Assembly (NCBI RefSeq): GCF_014302995.1
Contig: NZ_CP060295.1
Span: 2,356,001 to 2,420,000 of the forward strand
Direction: 5' to 3'
Source of the DNA: Variovorax sp. PAMC26660
GTDB taxonomy: Bacteria > Pseudomonadota > Gammaproteobacteria > Burkholderiales > Burkholderiaceae_C
Length of the DNA: 64,000 nt
Position numbers and translations under genes: made by a program. Shown one piece after another: positions 17,284 to 23,227 of the stretch. Below the pieces are notes generated by a model that searched no databases, was not told the origin of the DNA, and worked only from the letters and a program-made list of their open reading frames with translations. Position 1 is the first letter of the stretch; each line of letters begins with the position of its first letter.

Positions 17284-17763
17284 TCAGAGGTAGCGCCAGG
17301 TCCGCAACTGCAGTGCAACGCCGTGACAGCGCACACCGCAAAAAGTGACGAGGCCGGTGCCGTCGACCTGCACGCCGTCGGTGCGCTTGTCGTCGGTGAG
17401 CGGGCCGGAGGCACATGCGCCGCCGAAGGTGGGGTCGGCGCGCACGGCGTCGCGGATGTCTTCGACAAGGGCGTCGAACACGCGCTCCGAAGCGGCGGCG
17501 TCGTCGAGCGCGAGATAGCCTTGCACGGTCCAGGTGTCGACGCTCATCGTGCGGCCGCTGTTGACGCTGCGCTCTTCGGTGGCGGCGCGGCGCAGCCACC
17601 AGCCACGCAGTTGCTGGCCACCGGCCGGCAGGTCGTAGAGGTAGAGCGCGCGCAGCGCGACTTCGTCGACCAGGGAACGCTCGCGGTCGTGAACGCGGCC
17701 GATCTGCGGCACGGTGTTCAGCGTTTGCACGATGGCGCTGCGAAGGGTGTCGAGACGGCTCAT
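17284..17763 (-). CDS. Tail terminator / completion protein
   Basis: A 159-residue protein, MSRLDTLRSAIVQTLNTVP, with an alpha/beta layout (WTVQGYLALDDAAASERVFDA and VEDIRDAVRADPTFGG) and a C-terminal strand VALQLRTWRYL. Proteins of this size directly upstream of the tube protein are usually the tail terminator (gpU type), which caps the tube at the end where a head would attach. In a tailocin it would cap the free end. Function is inferred from position and fold pattern; there is no certain family match. Confidence 0.6.
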   Translation of the reverse strand: MSRLDTLRSAIVQTLNTVPQIGRVHDRERSLVDEVALRALYLYDLPAGGQQLRGWWLRRAATEERSVNSGRTMSVDTWTVQGYLALDDAAASERVFDALVEDIRDAVRADPTFGGACASGPLTDDKRTDGVQVDGTGLVTFCGVRCHGVALQLRTWRYL

Positions 17764-17873
17764 GCCTGGGCTCCGTTCAGTGTGTGTGAGGACCGGCGCT
17801 TGCTGTTGGAGAAGTACATCGATCGCTTCGTTGGTTGGTGTATGAACTGTCGCGGCGAGGGCCCGAATGGCTG

Positions 17874-17894
17874 AGGCCGACATCTGCCGGCCCC
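17874..17894 (-). repeat. Hairpin repeat copy 2, lysis/tail boundary
   Basis: Identical to the 21-mer at 15473-15493 and capable of the same GGCCG/CGGCC stem. It lies just after the holin-like gene and before the tail terminator gene. No T-run follows on the minus strand here. The 9-mer CCCGAATGG directly beside it (17862-17870) recurs at 19394-19402 near copy 3. Confidence 0.65.
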
Positions 17895-17899
17895 TCGCA

Positions 17900-18169
17900 T
17901 CAATTGACGCCGGGCCCGTTGCGAAACCACTGCTTGACGGCCTCGGCGAGCAGCGCCGTGCCGATGGCCATCGCGCCGCCCGATGCGGCGCCGAACACCG
18001 CGGCGCGCTGCTCGACCGAACGCAGCCGGCCGTCGAGTGCGTCGAAGCGGGTGTCGAAGCCGTCCATGCGGCGGTTCTGCCGGTCCTGTCCGTCCTTCAG
18101 GGCCTGCACCAGGCCGTGGATCTGGCCGAGCAGCAACAGCTCCTGCGTGCGTTCGTGGGGGTCGCTCAT
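17900..18169 (-). CDS. Holin-like protein with C-terminal TM segment
   Basis: An 89-residue protein starting MSDPHERTQELLLLGQIHGL. A helical, Gln/Asp/Arg-rich region with heptad character (residues 15-60, including MDGFDTRFDALDGRLRSVEQ) is followed by one hydrophobic segment, AVFGAASGGAMAIGTALLAE, and a short basic end. This is the topology of XhlA-like phage lysis proteins. Such a membrane protein would help release or activate the SAR endolysin. The start overlaps the Rz stop (ATGA). A structural or regulatory role cannot be excluded. Confidence 0.55.
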   Translation of the reverse strand: MSDPHERTQELLLLGQIHGLVQALKDGQDRQNRRMDGFDTRFDALDGRLRSVEQRAAVFGAASGGAMAIGTALLAEAVKQWFRNGPGVN

Positions 18170-18819
18170 GGGGCGGGTCTTTCTGTAAGGAACTCGATCA
18201 GCGCGCGGTGCCGGAGCCGGTCTGCGGCGCATGACCTGGCGTTGATGTCGTGGTTGGTCCAGGCGTCGTCGACCGTGAGGCCGGCATCAGCAGCACAGGC
18301 TTCGCTGGAGGTGTCAGCAAGTCCGCAGGCACCTGCGGGTGTGTCGGTGCCCGCAAGGGCGCTGTTCCACAGCCAGACAGCAGCAAGGCTGAGGCGATGA
18401 GGGCTGCCGACAGCGTCGCGCTGTGCGTCGCCAGGCGGCGCAGCATCCGCATGCGGTCCGGGCGCTGCAGCCCGCGCAGGACCGGCAGGCCGCTGAGCGC
18501 GGCGATCAGGAACAGCAGGAGGAAGGACAAGAGAAACGCGCTGACGTAGATCATGGGACGGGCCTTCGAGGGAGAGGTAGCTGGCTTGCAGGGCGCTCGC
18601 GCCGAGCTGGTACTGCGCCGATGCGGCGCGACCGCGCTCGTACTCGGCCTGCAGGTCTTGCGCGAACTGCGTTGCGCGCTGCGCTTCCTTCTGCTGCCAG
18701 TCGGCGCGCTCTTTCATGCGGCCGGCGTCGTGGATCGCGAGGCCGCAAACCGCGAGCAGCAACACCGTCAGGACGACGGCGATCAGGCCGGCCCAGGCCT
18801 TGCCCATGAGGAGGTTCAT
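18166..18819 (-). CDS. Rz-like inner-membrane spanin
   Basis: A 217-residue protein beginning MNLLMGKAWAGLIAVV with one N-terminal membrane anchor, a charged coiled coil (MKERADWQQKEAQRATQFAQ to about residue 75) and a periplasmic C-terminal domain with three Cys residues (SLAAVWLWNSALAGTDTPAG, then CAADRLRHRALIEFL). This is i-spanin topology; it bridges to the outer-membrane lipoprotein Rz1 and fuses the membranes at lysis. It is longer than many Rz proteins. The ATGA overlaps with the endolysin stop and the next start support both ends. Confidence 0.7.
   Translation of the reverse strand: MNLLMGKAWAGLIAVVLTVLLLAVCGLAIHDAGRMKERADWQQKEAQRATQFAQDLQAEYERGRAASAQYQLGASALQASYLSLEGPSHDLRQRVSLVLPPAVPDRRAQRPAGPARAAAPGPHADAAPPGDAQRDAVGSPHRLSLAAVWLWNSALAGTDTPAGACGLADTSSEACAADAGLTVDDAWTNHDINARSCAADRLRHRALIEFLTERPAP
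18198..18452 (-). CDS. Rz1-like outer-membrane spanin lipoprotein, embedded in Rz
   Basis: An alternate-frame gene lying entirely inside the Rz-like gene. It has a signal sequence with lipobox LLLSGC, followed by a Pro-rich mature part (HPQVPADLLTPPAKPVLLMP), the hallmark of Rz1. The open frame extends up to 18554 with an additional hydrophobic stretch; ATG 18452 (MRMLRRLATH) is chosen because it gives a normal lipoprotein signal. Overlapping Rz/Rz1 coding is a known phage arrangement. Confidence 0.7.
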   Translation of the reverse strand: MRMLRRLATHSATLSAALIASALLLSGCGTAPLRAPTHPQVPADLLTPPAKPVLLMPASRSTTPGPTTTSTPGHAPQTGSGTAR

Positions 18820-19391
18820 GGCGCGTTCCCCATGCACTGCGCGTGCAGCTTGAGGCGGTCTTTCCAGATGCCGGCACAGGTCTTGTTGCCAGGCGCCGAG
18901 CAGTCGGTCTTGCCCACGTACTTCCAGCCGAGAATGGCGTTGCACGCGCCCGCGTAGTCACCGGCGTTGAGCCGCTGCACCAGCACCGACGTGCGGCCCT
19001 TCTGGCCGCCGGTGCAGAAGTTGAACGCGCCGATGTTGTAGGCCAGGCTCACGTACGCGTCGTACTCGTGCTGGTGCAGCGGCACCTTCACGCATTGCTT
19101 GAGTTCGCTCTCGTAGGTCTGCACGTCGCGCAATGCGCGCTGCAACGCGGGCACGGGCGTGGTGGTGTCGCCCATGCGCACACCGCCGGTGGTGCCGAAG
19201 CCGATGGTCGGCACGGCCGTGCCATGCACCGGGTCGGGGTAGGCCTTGTCGCTGTAGCCCTCGCGCGCAACGATGCCGATCAGCCCCGCCGCGCTGAGTG
19301 CGAGCACGGCCAGCAATTGCCGCGGCGCCTGGCCCCGCTCACGCGTGCGCCGCCGGTTAAAAAGAACGGTTCGAAAAGTGTCTTTGCCCAT
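18816..19391 (-). CDS. SAR-type endolysin, glycoside hydrolase family 24
   Basis: A 191-residue lysozyme. A basic N-terminus is followed by a weakly hydrophobic segment (LLAVLALSAAGLIGIVA) directly before the catalytic glutamate, as in signal-arrest-release endolysins. The triad reads E44 (REGYSDKAYPD), D53 and T62 (VPTIGFGTT). The C-terminal half carries YDAYVSLAYNIGAF and two Cys pairs. It hydrolyses peptidoglycan to release particles from the producing cell. ATG 19391 has no clear ribosome site, so the true start could be a little downstream. It is the first gene of the lysis-tail transcription unit. Confidence 0.85.
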   Translation of the reverse strand: MGKDTFRTVLFNRRRTRERGQAPRQLLAVLALSAAGLIGIVAREGYSDKAYPDPVHGTAVPTIGFGTTGGVRMGDTTTPVPALQRALRDVQTYESELKQCVKVPLHQHEYDAYVSLAYNIGAFNFCTGGQKGRTSVLVQRLNAGDYAGACNAILGWKYVGKTDCSAPGNKTCAGIWKDRLKLHAQCMGNAP

Positions 19392-19393
19392 GA

Positions 19394-19407
19394 CCCGAAT
19401 GGTCGGG
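19394..19407 (-). promoter_or_regulatory. Dyad upstream of endolysin, candidate activator site
   Basis: CCCGA-ATGG-TCGGG is a short perfect-arm dyad just ahead of the first late gene. Late or middle promoters in Mu-like phages are activated by Mor/C proteins binding dyads near -36, so this is a candidate. I cannot fit a convincing -10 at the right distance with the start at 19391, so this is speculative. Confidence 0.3.
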
Positions 19408-19426
19408 CGAGGGGCTCAAAAGACTG

Positions 19427-19447
19427 AGGCCGACATGAGCCGGCCCC
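19427..19447 (-). repeat. Hairpin repeat copy 3, repressor/lysis boundary
   Basis: Matches copies 1 and 2 except in the loop, where ATGAG replaces ATCTG; the GGCCG/CGGCC stem is kept. It lies between the repressor stop and the endolysin start. Next to it are a perfect 8-bp-arm hairpin (19456-19474) behind the repressor and a CCCGA/TCGGG dyad (19394-19407). Confidence 0.55.
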
Positions 19448-19498
19448 CTTTGTTTCAGGGCGCGCTGCGCCCTGCATTGCGTCGCCTGTCGCGACGCC

Positions 19499-20221
19499 TC
19501 AGATTTCGCCGCCGTGCCAGACGACCCGGCCGCTGATGTGCAGCTCCGACGCCTGGTCGGCGCTCAGCACCTGCGGCTTGTACGCGGGGTTGTAGCTGAT
19601 GATCTGCAACCCGCCGGTGGAGAAGTCGCGCTGCAGCACCTTCACGTAGTCGTGGCCGTCGAGCTGGATGACGTACACGCCGTCCTGGTCGAGCGACTTG
19701 GTGGCGGTGTCGACCAGCAGGATGTCGCCGTTGTTGATCTTGTCGGCCATCGAGTCGCCGCGCGCGTGGACGATGCGCGCATGCGCCGGCTTCACACCCT
19801 TGCGCGCCATCCATGAACGGCTGAACGCGAAGCGGCCCATGTGTTCCTGCGAACCGTTGATGGCGCCGTTGCCGGCGCTGACGCGCACGTCGAGCAACTC
19901 GACCAGCACGAAGACCTCGTCGTCCAGCCCGCTCGACAACTGGCTCGGCGGGTTGGCGGACTGAAACGGGTTGAGCTCGGAAGGATCGACCCCCAGCGCC
20001 AGCGCCATCACGTACAGCTGCTCGAGGCTGGCATCGCTCACGCCGCGCTCGATGCGGCCCACCGTATTGAAGTGCAGGCCGCTGCGCTGGGCGAGGTCAT
20101 CGATGGTGAGCCCCTTCTGCTTGCGCAGATCGCGCACCCGCGCGCCTTGCGCGAGGGCCAGCTCGCCGACGCGAGCCTTCACTTGGGTGTCGTCGGGTGG
20201 AGTGTTGATTTGCGACGTCAC
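19499..20221 (-). CDS. Phage repressor, HTH plus S24 peptidase (CI/LexA-like)
   Basis: A 240-residue repressor. Residues about 20-78 form an XRE helix-turn-helix (VRDLRKQKGLTIDDLAQRSG, then NTVGRIERG). The C-terminal half is an S24 self-cleaving domain with Ser157 in RGDSMADKINNGDILL, Lys194 in DYVKVLQ and a candidate Ala116-Gly117 cleavage site. RecA-stimulated self-cleavage would switch on the element after DNA damage. An ATG at 20260 lies upstream of the deduced transcription start, so the GTG at 20221 is preferred. It is divergent from the early operon. Confidence 0.85.
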   Translation of the reverse strand: MTSQINTPPDDTQVKARVGELALAQGARVRDLRKQKGLTIDDLAQRSGLHFNTVGRIERGVSDASLEQLYVMALALGVDPSELNPFQSANPPSQLSSGLDDEVFVLVELLDVRVSAGNGAINGSQEHMGRFAFSRSWMARKGVKPAHARIVHARGDSMADKINNGDILLVDTATKSLDQDGVYVIQLDGHDYVKVLQRDFSTGGLQIISYNPAYKPQVLSADQASELHISGRVVWHGGEI

Positions 20222-20234
20222 GATAACTTTGATT

Positions 20235-20250
20235 TGTGCGAACGCGCACA
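20235..20250. promoter_or_regulatory. Candidate repressor operator palindrome
   Basis: TGTGCG-AACG-CGCACA has perfect 6-bp arms and overlaps the start region of the repressor's own promoter. The half-site TTTGTGYG (here 20233-20240) recurs at 20344-20351, and a related copy in reverse lies at 20369-20376, flanking the early promoter -10. Confidence 0.55.
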
Positions 20251-20278
20251 TCCTAGACATATAGAGGTCTTTTTACAA
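20250..20278 (-). promoter_or_regulatory. Repressor promoter
   Basis: On the minus strand TTGTAA (20278-20273), a 17-bp spacer and TAGGAT (20255-20250) form a plausible sigma70 promoter. Initiation near 20243 would place the GTG 20221 start about 20 nt into the transcript. Confidence 0.45.
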
Positions 20279-20329
20279 CCCGCTGTATGTCGAAGAACGT
20301 GTAAATGTTGGTTTTCATGTTTCTCTTGA

Positions 20330-20357
20330 TTGTGAAAACCTTATTTGTGTGCATAAT
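20330..20357 (+). promoter_or_regulatory. Early operon promoter
   Basis: TTGTGA (20330-20335), a 16-bp spacer and CATAAT (20352-20357) give a sigma70-like promoter reading into the Ner-like gene. Inverted half-sites (TTTGTGT at 20344-20350, ACACAAA at 20369-20375) flank the -10, as expected for repressor or Ner control. Confidence 0.5.
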
Positions 20358-20385
20358 CAGAGCCATCAACACAAAACAAGATATT

Positions 20386-20634
20386 TTGACGAATTGGCAC
20401 CCCACTCAGGTTAAAGAAGCACTGGAGATGAGTGGTACCAACCTGTCCAAGTTGGCAAAAGAACACAAATACGCGCATATCAACGAAGTTCTGAACCGTC
20501 CGCGGGTTGCAAAGGTTGCACCCCTCACCGGGCAAGCCAGTGAACCGAGCAGTGCCACAAGCGAGGAGAGATCTACCGTGAAAAAAGGCTCAGTCAAAAC
20601 CGAAGGCCCCGCGCGCCGGGCAGGAGGCGCGTGA
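20386..20634 (+). CDS. Ner-like DNA-binding protein
   Basis: An 82-residue protein. With the TTG start at 20386 it begins MTNWHPTQVKEALEMSGTNL, the diagnostic start of Mu Ner/Nlp proteins (Trp-His-Pro then two helices), and continues SKLAKEHKYAHINEVLNRP, the recognition helix region. A longer frame back to 20305 would add a hydrophobic leader overlapping the promoter and is rejected. In Mu, Ner turns down early and repressor transcription during lytic growth. Here it would fine-tune the switch. The tail (STVKKGSVKTEGPARRAGGA) is basic. Its stop overlaps the next start by one base. Confidence 0.75.
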   Translation: MTNWHPTQVKEALEMSGTNLSKLAKEHKYAHINEVLNRPRVAKVAPLTGQASEPSSATSEERSTVKKGSVKTEGPARRAGGA

Positions 20635-21035
20635 TGGAAAACACAACGACATCCGAATGGTTCGTCGCCAAGGCGCTGACGGCGCTGGCAGACCGCCGCG
20701 CCGAAGCGGCACAGGGCGAAACGACTGCGCCCACGGCCGCACCCGACGCGGTCGTGCGCACCGCGGACCCTTTCGCCACCCGCCTGTGGAACCTGCTGCG
20801 CATTCGCCGCGCGCTCACGGCCGACGAAGCCGCGGCCCTGCTGCTGGCCGATACCGACGACGACCTCGCGCTGGGCCGCCGCCAGGCCGGCGCGCTGATG
20901 CTGTCCTGGTCGCGGCAATGCCCGCAGGCCGTGCGTGTCGACGCCCGGCGCGTGGACGGCCTGAAGCGCTACGCGCTGTTGCGCGACATCGGCGCCACGC
21001 CGCCAGTGCCACTGACATCGCGTGGAGGTGTTTGA
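20634..21035 (+). CDS. Early-operon protein of unknown function (133 aa)
   Basis: A 133-residue soluble protein, MENTTTSEWFVAKALTALAD, not recognised. The middle (PFATRLWNLLRIRRALTADE to ALLLADTDDDLALGRRQAGA) reads like a winged-helix: helices, a short charged turn, then VDARRVDGLKRYALLRD resembling a wing and strand. A strong AGGAGG site sits 6 bp before ATG 20634. It occupies the position where Mu-like phages carry the transposase A gene but is far too short and unrelated. DNA binding is a guess. Confidence 0.65.
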   Translation: MENTTTSEWFVAKALTALADRRAEAAQGETTAPTAAPDAVVRTADPFATRLWNLLRIRRALTADEAAALLLADTDDDLALGRRQAGALMLSWSRQCPQAVRVDARRVDGLKRYALLRDIGATPPVPLTSRGGV

Positions 21036-21283
21036 TGACCAGCGCGCCTGCACCGTGCCCCTCTTATATGAGCGAGCCCTGGTTCGCCTTGCTCCGCAAC
21101 GCCTGCATCGAACGCCGGCGCTCCGAGGTCGCAGCGCAGTTGCACCTGAGCCCCGCCGCCGTGAGCCAGGTGCTCAACGGCAGCGGCAAGTACGGCGCCG
21201 GCAAGGCCCGCACCGACCGCATCGCTCGCCGGGTGCTCGACACCTTCGGCAGCCCCGCAACGAACGAGAAGGCCGACGCATGA
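21035..21283 (+). CDS. Small helix-turn-helix protein
   Basis: An 82-residue protein with an HTH: CIERRRSEVAAQLHLSPAAV followed by SQVLNGSGKYGAG, a typical second-helix, turn and recognition-helix pattern (AAVSQVLNG) as in XRE/CI and Mu-type early regulators. Its start overlaps the previous stop (TGATG) and its stop overlaps the next start (ATGA), so it is translated as part of the early operon. Likely a regulator; the target is unknown. Confidence 0.7.
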   Translation: MTSAPAPCPSYMSEPWFALLRNACIERRRSEVAAQLHLSPAAVSQVLNGSGKYGAGKARTDRIARRVLDTFGSPATNEKADA

Positions 21284-21687
21284 ACACGACATCCGATTCC
21301 CAACTGGCAGGCCAGGTGCAACGCGCCGTCGCCACGCATCTCGAAGCGCACGAGGCCGCATCCGCGAAGGAGCTCGAAGGCATGCTGGCCGCGTGCGTCG
21401 ATGGCTACCAGCCCGAGGCCGGTCGCGCTGCGCTGCGGCAGCAGTTGGCCAAACTGGCCGACTGCGGACACGTCCATCGCGTGACCGTCGGCGGCCAGCC
21501 GCGCTGGAAGCAGGGCCCCGGCCCGCTGCCCGCGCGCATCGCGGCGGCGCGCCAGGTGCTGCGACTCGATACCAGCGTCTACACGCCCGAAACCACCACG
21601 GTCGTGCGCCCCGGCGCGATGGACTTCGCCCGCATCCCGAGCCTGCTGCTCGGCCACCGCAGCGGCTACTGGGGCACTTCGCGATGA
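21280..21687 (+). CDS. Early-operon protein of unknown function (135 aa)
   Basis: A 135-residue protein starting MNTTSDSQLAGQVQRAVATH. Residues 20-75 look like a winged-helix (AASAKELEGMLAACVDGY, then AALRQQLAKLADCGHVHRVTVGG and QPRWKQGPG), the pattern of phage replication or regulatory wHTH proteins. The C-terminus SLLLGHRSGYWGTSR is short and aromatic. No family recognised with certainty. Coupled by ATGA at both ends. Confidence 0.6.
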   Translation: MNTTSDSQLAGQVQRAVATHLEAHEAASAKELEGMLAACVDGYQPEAGRAALRQQLAKLADCGHVHRVTVGGQPRWKQGPGPLPARIAAARQVLRLDTSVYTPETTTVVRPGAMDFARIPSLLLGHRSGYWGTSR

Positions 21688-22082
21688 GCAGCGGCACGCC
21701 CTCCATCACCGCCGCCCGGGTTCTGGCCGAACTGCAAACGCGCCTGGGCCGCGACAACGGCATCCACGTGCGCGACCTCGTCGCGCGCATCACAGGCCAG
21801 ACAACACCGGCTCCGGCGCTGGAGCGCCGCGTGCGCGAGTTCGTCTCGGCGCTGCGGCTGCAGGGCGAGCAGATCTGCGGCAAGCCCGACACCGGCTACT
21901 TCATGGCCGCCAGCGCCGCCGAGCTGGACGAGACCTGCCGCTACCTGCGCGGCCGCGCCGTCTCCGGCCTGCTGATCGAAAGCCGCATGCGCCAGGTCTC
22001 CATGCCCGCGCTGCTCGGGCAGCTCGCGCTTTCCGACAGCAGCAGCAGCAGCACCAACCCCACCGACACCGTCAACGCCTGA
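21684..22082 (+). CDS. Early-operon protein of unknown function (132 aa)
   Basis: A 132-residue protein, MSSGTPSITAARVLAELQTR. The segment RDNGIHVRDLVARITGQ followed by LERRVREFVSALRLQGEQIC and KPDTGYFMAAS looks like a winged-helix domain with a Gly-Tyr-Phe wing, as found in small phage regulators. A Ser-rich tail (SDSSSSSTNPTDT) follows. Unknown function; it ends 11 bp before the DUF3164 gene. Confidence 0.6.
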   Translation: MSSGTPSITAARVLAELQTRLGRDNGIHVRDLVARITGQTTPAPALERRVREFVSALRLQGEQICGKPDTGYFMAASAAELDETCRYLRGRAVSGLLIESRMRQVSMPALLGQLALSDSSSSSTNPTDTVNA

Positions 22083-22093
22083 GAGGACACACC

Positions 22094-22714
22094 ATGCAAG
22101 AAGCCATCGCACACCACCCCGGTTACTGGAAAGACGCCAACGACGCGCTGATCCCGGTGTCGAAGATCAAGCCGATCGACAAGGACCGCCACGCCGTCGT
22201 CAGCGAACTCTGCGAGCAGGCACGCAAGCAGAGCGCGGCGCTGATCGGCTTCAAGCTGGCGGCCATGAATGCGGTGCACGAGTTCATCGAGCGCAGCCTG
22301 GCGGCCTACGACGTGAAGAAGGGCGGCAAGAAGGGCAACGTCACGCTGCTGAGCTTCGACGGCAAACACAAGGTCGAGCGCCGCATGCAGGACACCGTGA
22401 CTTTCGACGAGCGACTGCAGGCCGCCAAGGCGCTGATCGACGAATGCATCCAGGGCTGGAGCAAAGGCAGCAACGCCAACATCAAGGTGCTGGTGAACGA
22501 CGCCTTCCAGGTCGACCAGCAAGGCAAGATCAGCACCGCCCGCGTGCTCGGCCTGCGCCGCCACGACATCGCCGACGAGAAGTGGCAGCAGGCCATGAAG
22601 GCGATCGGCGACAGCATGAAAGTCGCGAGCACCAAGCCGTACATCCGCTTCTACGAGCGCGACGACGCCACGGGCGAGTACGCGCCCATCAACCTCGACG
22701 TGGCGGCCGTATGA
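22094..22714 (+). CDS. DUF3164 protein (Mu-like phage early protein)
   Basis: A 206-residue protein starting MQEAIAHHPGYWKDANDALI and containing IKPIDKDRHAVVSELCEQA, a central LLSFDGKHKVERRMQDTVTF, and NIKVLVNDAFQVDQQGKIST with GLRRHDIADEKWQQAM. This matches DUF3164 (sulfate ABC transporter substrate-like misnomer in some annotations), a hallmark of transposable Mu-like phages. Its biochemical role is unknown. Presence without the transposase genes A and B shows the early operon descends from a Mu-like ancestor. The last four bases overlap the Mor start. Confidence 0.8.
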   Translation: MQEAIAHHPGYWKDANDALIPVSKIKPIDKDRHAVVSELCEQARKQSAALIGFKLAAMNAVHEFIERSLAAYDVKKGGKKGNVTLLSFDGKHKVERRMQDTVTFDERLQAAKALIDECIQGWSKGSNANIKVLVNDAFQVDQQGKISTARVLGLRRHDIADEKWQQAMKAIGDSMKVASTKPYIRFYERDDATGEYAPINLDVAAV

Positions 22715-23175
22715 ACACGCCGGAACTCATCGGCACGGCGCCGTTTTCGTCGCACGGCATTGCGCCGTCGCCCCCTCGAGGCAACGGCCTGCGGCAAGCC
22801 GTCACCGTGCTGGCCAACGAACTGCTGCCGCCCCGGCTGCGCGAGTTCGTGCGGCTGATCGGGCTGCCCGCCACCTTGCGCCTGATCGAGCGCTACGGCG
22901 GCCTGCGGATCTACATTCCGGCACACCCCGCGCCGGACCATCCGTTCGCGGGGCTGATCGGCTTCGACAAGCTGCGTGCGCTGAGCGCGGAGTACGCCAT
23001 CGACGGCACCGGCCTTCGCTTCGTGCTGCCGAAGGCGCAGCGTGCCTTCGACGCCATTCGCAACGAGCAGATCCGCACGGACTTCAGCTGCGGCAAGTCG
23101 GTGCGCGCGCTGGCGGCGGAGCACCACCTGGTCGAGAGGCAGGTGGCGCGCATCGTCGCGGACATCGCGTTCTGA
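22711..23175 (+). CDS. Mor-family transcription activator
   Basis: A 154-residue activator of the Mor/C family of Mu-like phages. The N-terminal dimer region has LPPRLREFVRLIGLPATLRL and IERYGGLRIYIP. The C-terminal HTH has RTDFSCGKSVRALAAEHHLV followed by ERQVARIVADI, the Mor pattern. In Mu it turns on the middle promoter, which leads to late gene expression. Here it is the last gene of the early operon and the obvious candidate activator of the lysis-tail unit. ATG 22711 overlaps the DUF3164 stop. Confidence 0.8.
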   Translation: MNTPELIGTAPFSSHGIAPSPPRGNGLRQAVTVLANELLPPRLREFVRLIGLPATLRLIERYGGLRIYIPAHPAPDHPFAGLIGFDKLRALSAEYAIDGTGLRFVLPKAQRAFDAIRNEQIRTDFSCGKSVRALAAEHHLVERQVARIVADIAF

Positions 23176-23179
23176 ATTG

Positions 23180-23215
23180 AAAAAGCCGGGCCCGCTCGGG
23201 CCCGGCTTTTTTTTT
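23180..23215. terminator. Bidirectional intrinsic terminator
   Basis: AGCCGGGCCC-GCTC-GGGCCCGGCT flanked by A5 on one side and T9 on the other: a strong hairpin with runs on both strands. It ends the early operon (plus) and the phytase-like gene (minus), and marks the right edge of the phage-derived element. Confidence 0.85.
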
Positions 23216-23227
23216 GCGGCTCGCCTC

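Larger units (their letters stand above)
3015..23175. mobile_element. Headless phage-derived cluster, candidate F-type tailocin
   Basis: This span holds a repressor, a Mu-like early operon, a lysis cassette and a full siphovirus-type tail module ending in fibres. I can name no terminase, portal, protease, capsid, head-tail connector, integrase or transposase gene, and there is no gap large enough to hide them. Gene order (regulators, lysis, tail, fibres) is that of known tailocins. Absence of sheath and baseplate-wedge genes excludes the contractile R-type. Ends are approximate: no attachment sites or terminal repeats were recognised. The left end lies close to a Fur-controlled chromosomal operon and the right end at a strong terminator. 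A recently truncated prophage is the main alternative. Confidence 0.75.

Noticed and set aside
20305..20385. Hydrophobic N-terminal extension of the Ner-like protein
   Set aside because: It overlaps the early promoter and operators; the Ner family starts at the Trp-His-Pro motif, reached from TTG 20386.
3015..23175. Complete or inducible temperate prophage
   Set aside because: No packaging, head, integration or transposition genes can be found, and the span is fully occupied by other genes.
3015..23175. R-type (contractile) tailocin or type VI secretion-like system
   Set aside because: No sheath, baseplate wedge, spike or ClpV-like gene; the tube, tape measure and J-like tip are of siphovirus type.
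3015..23175. Gene transfer agent
   Set aside because: GTAs need terminase, portal and capsid, all absent here.
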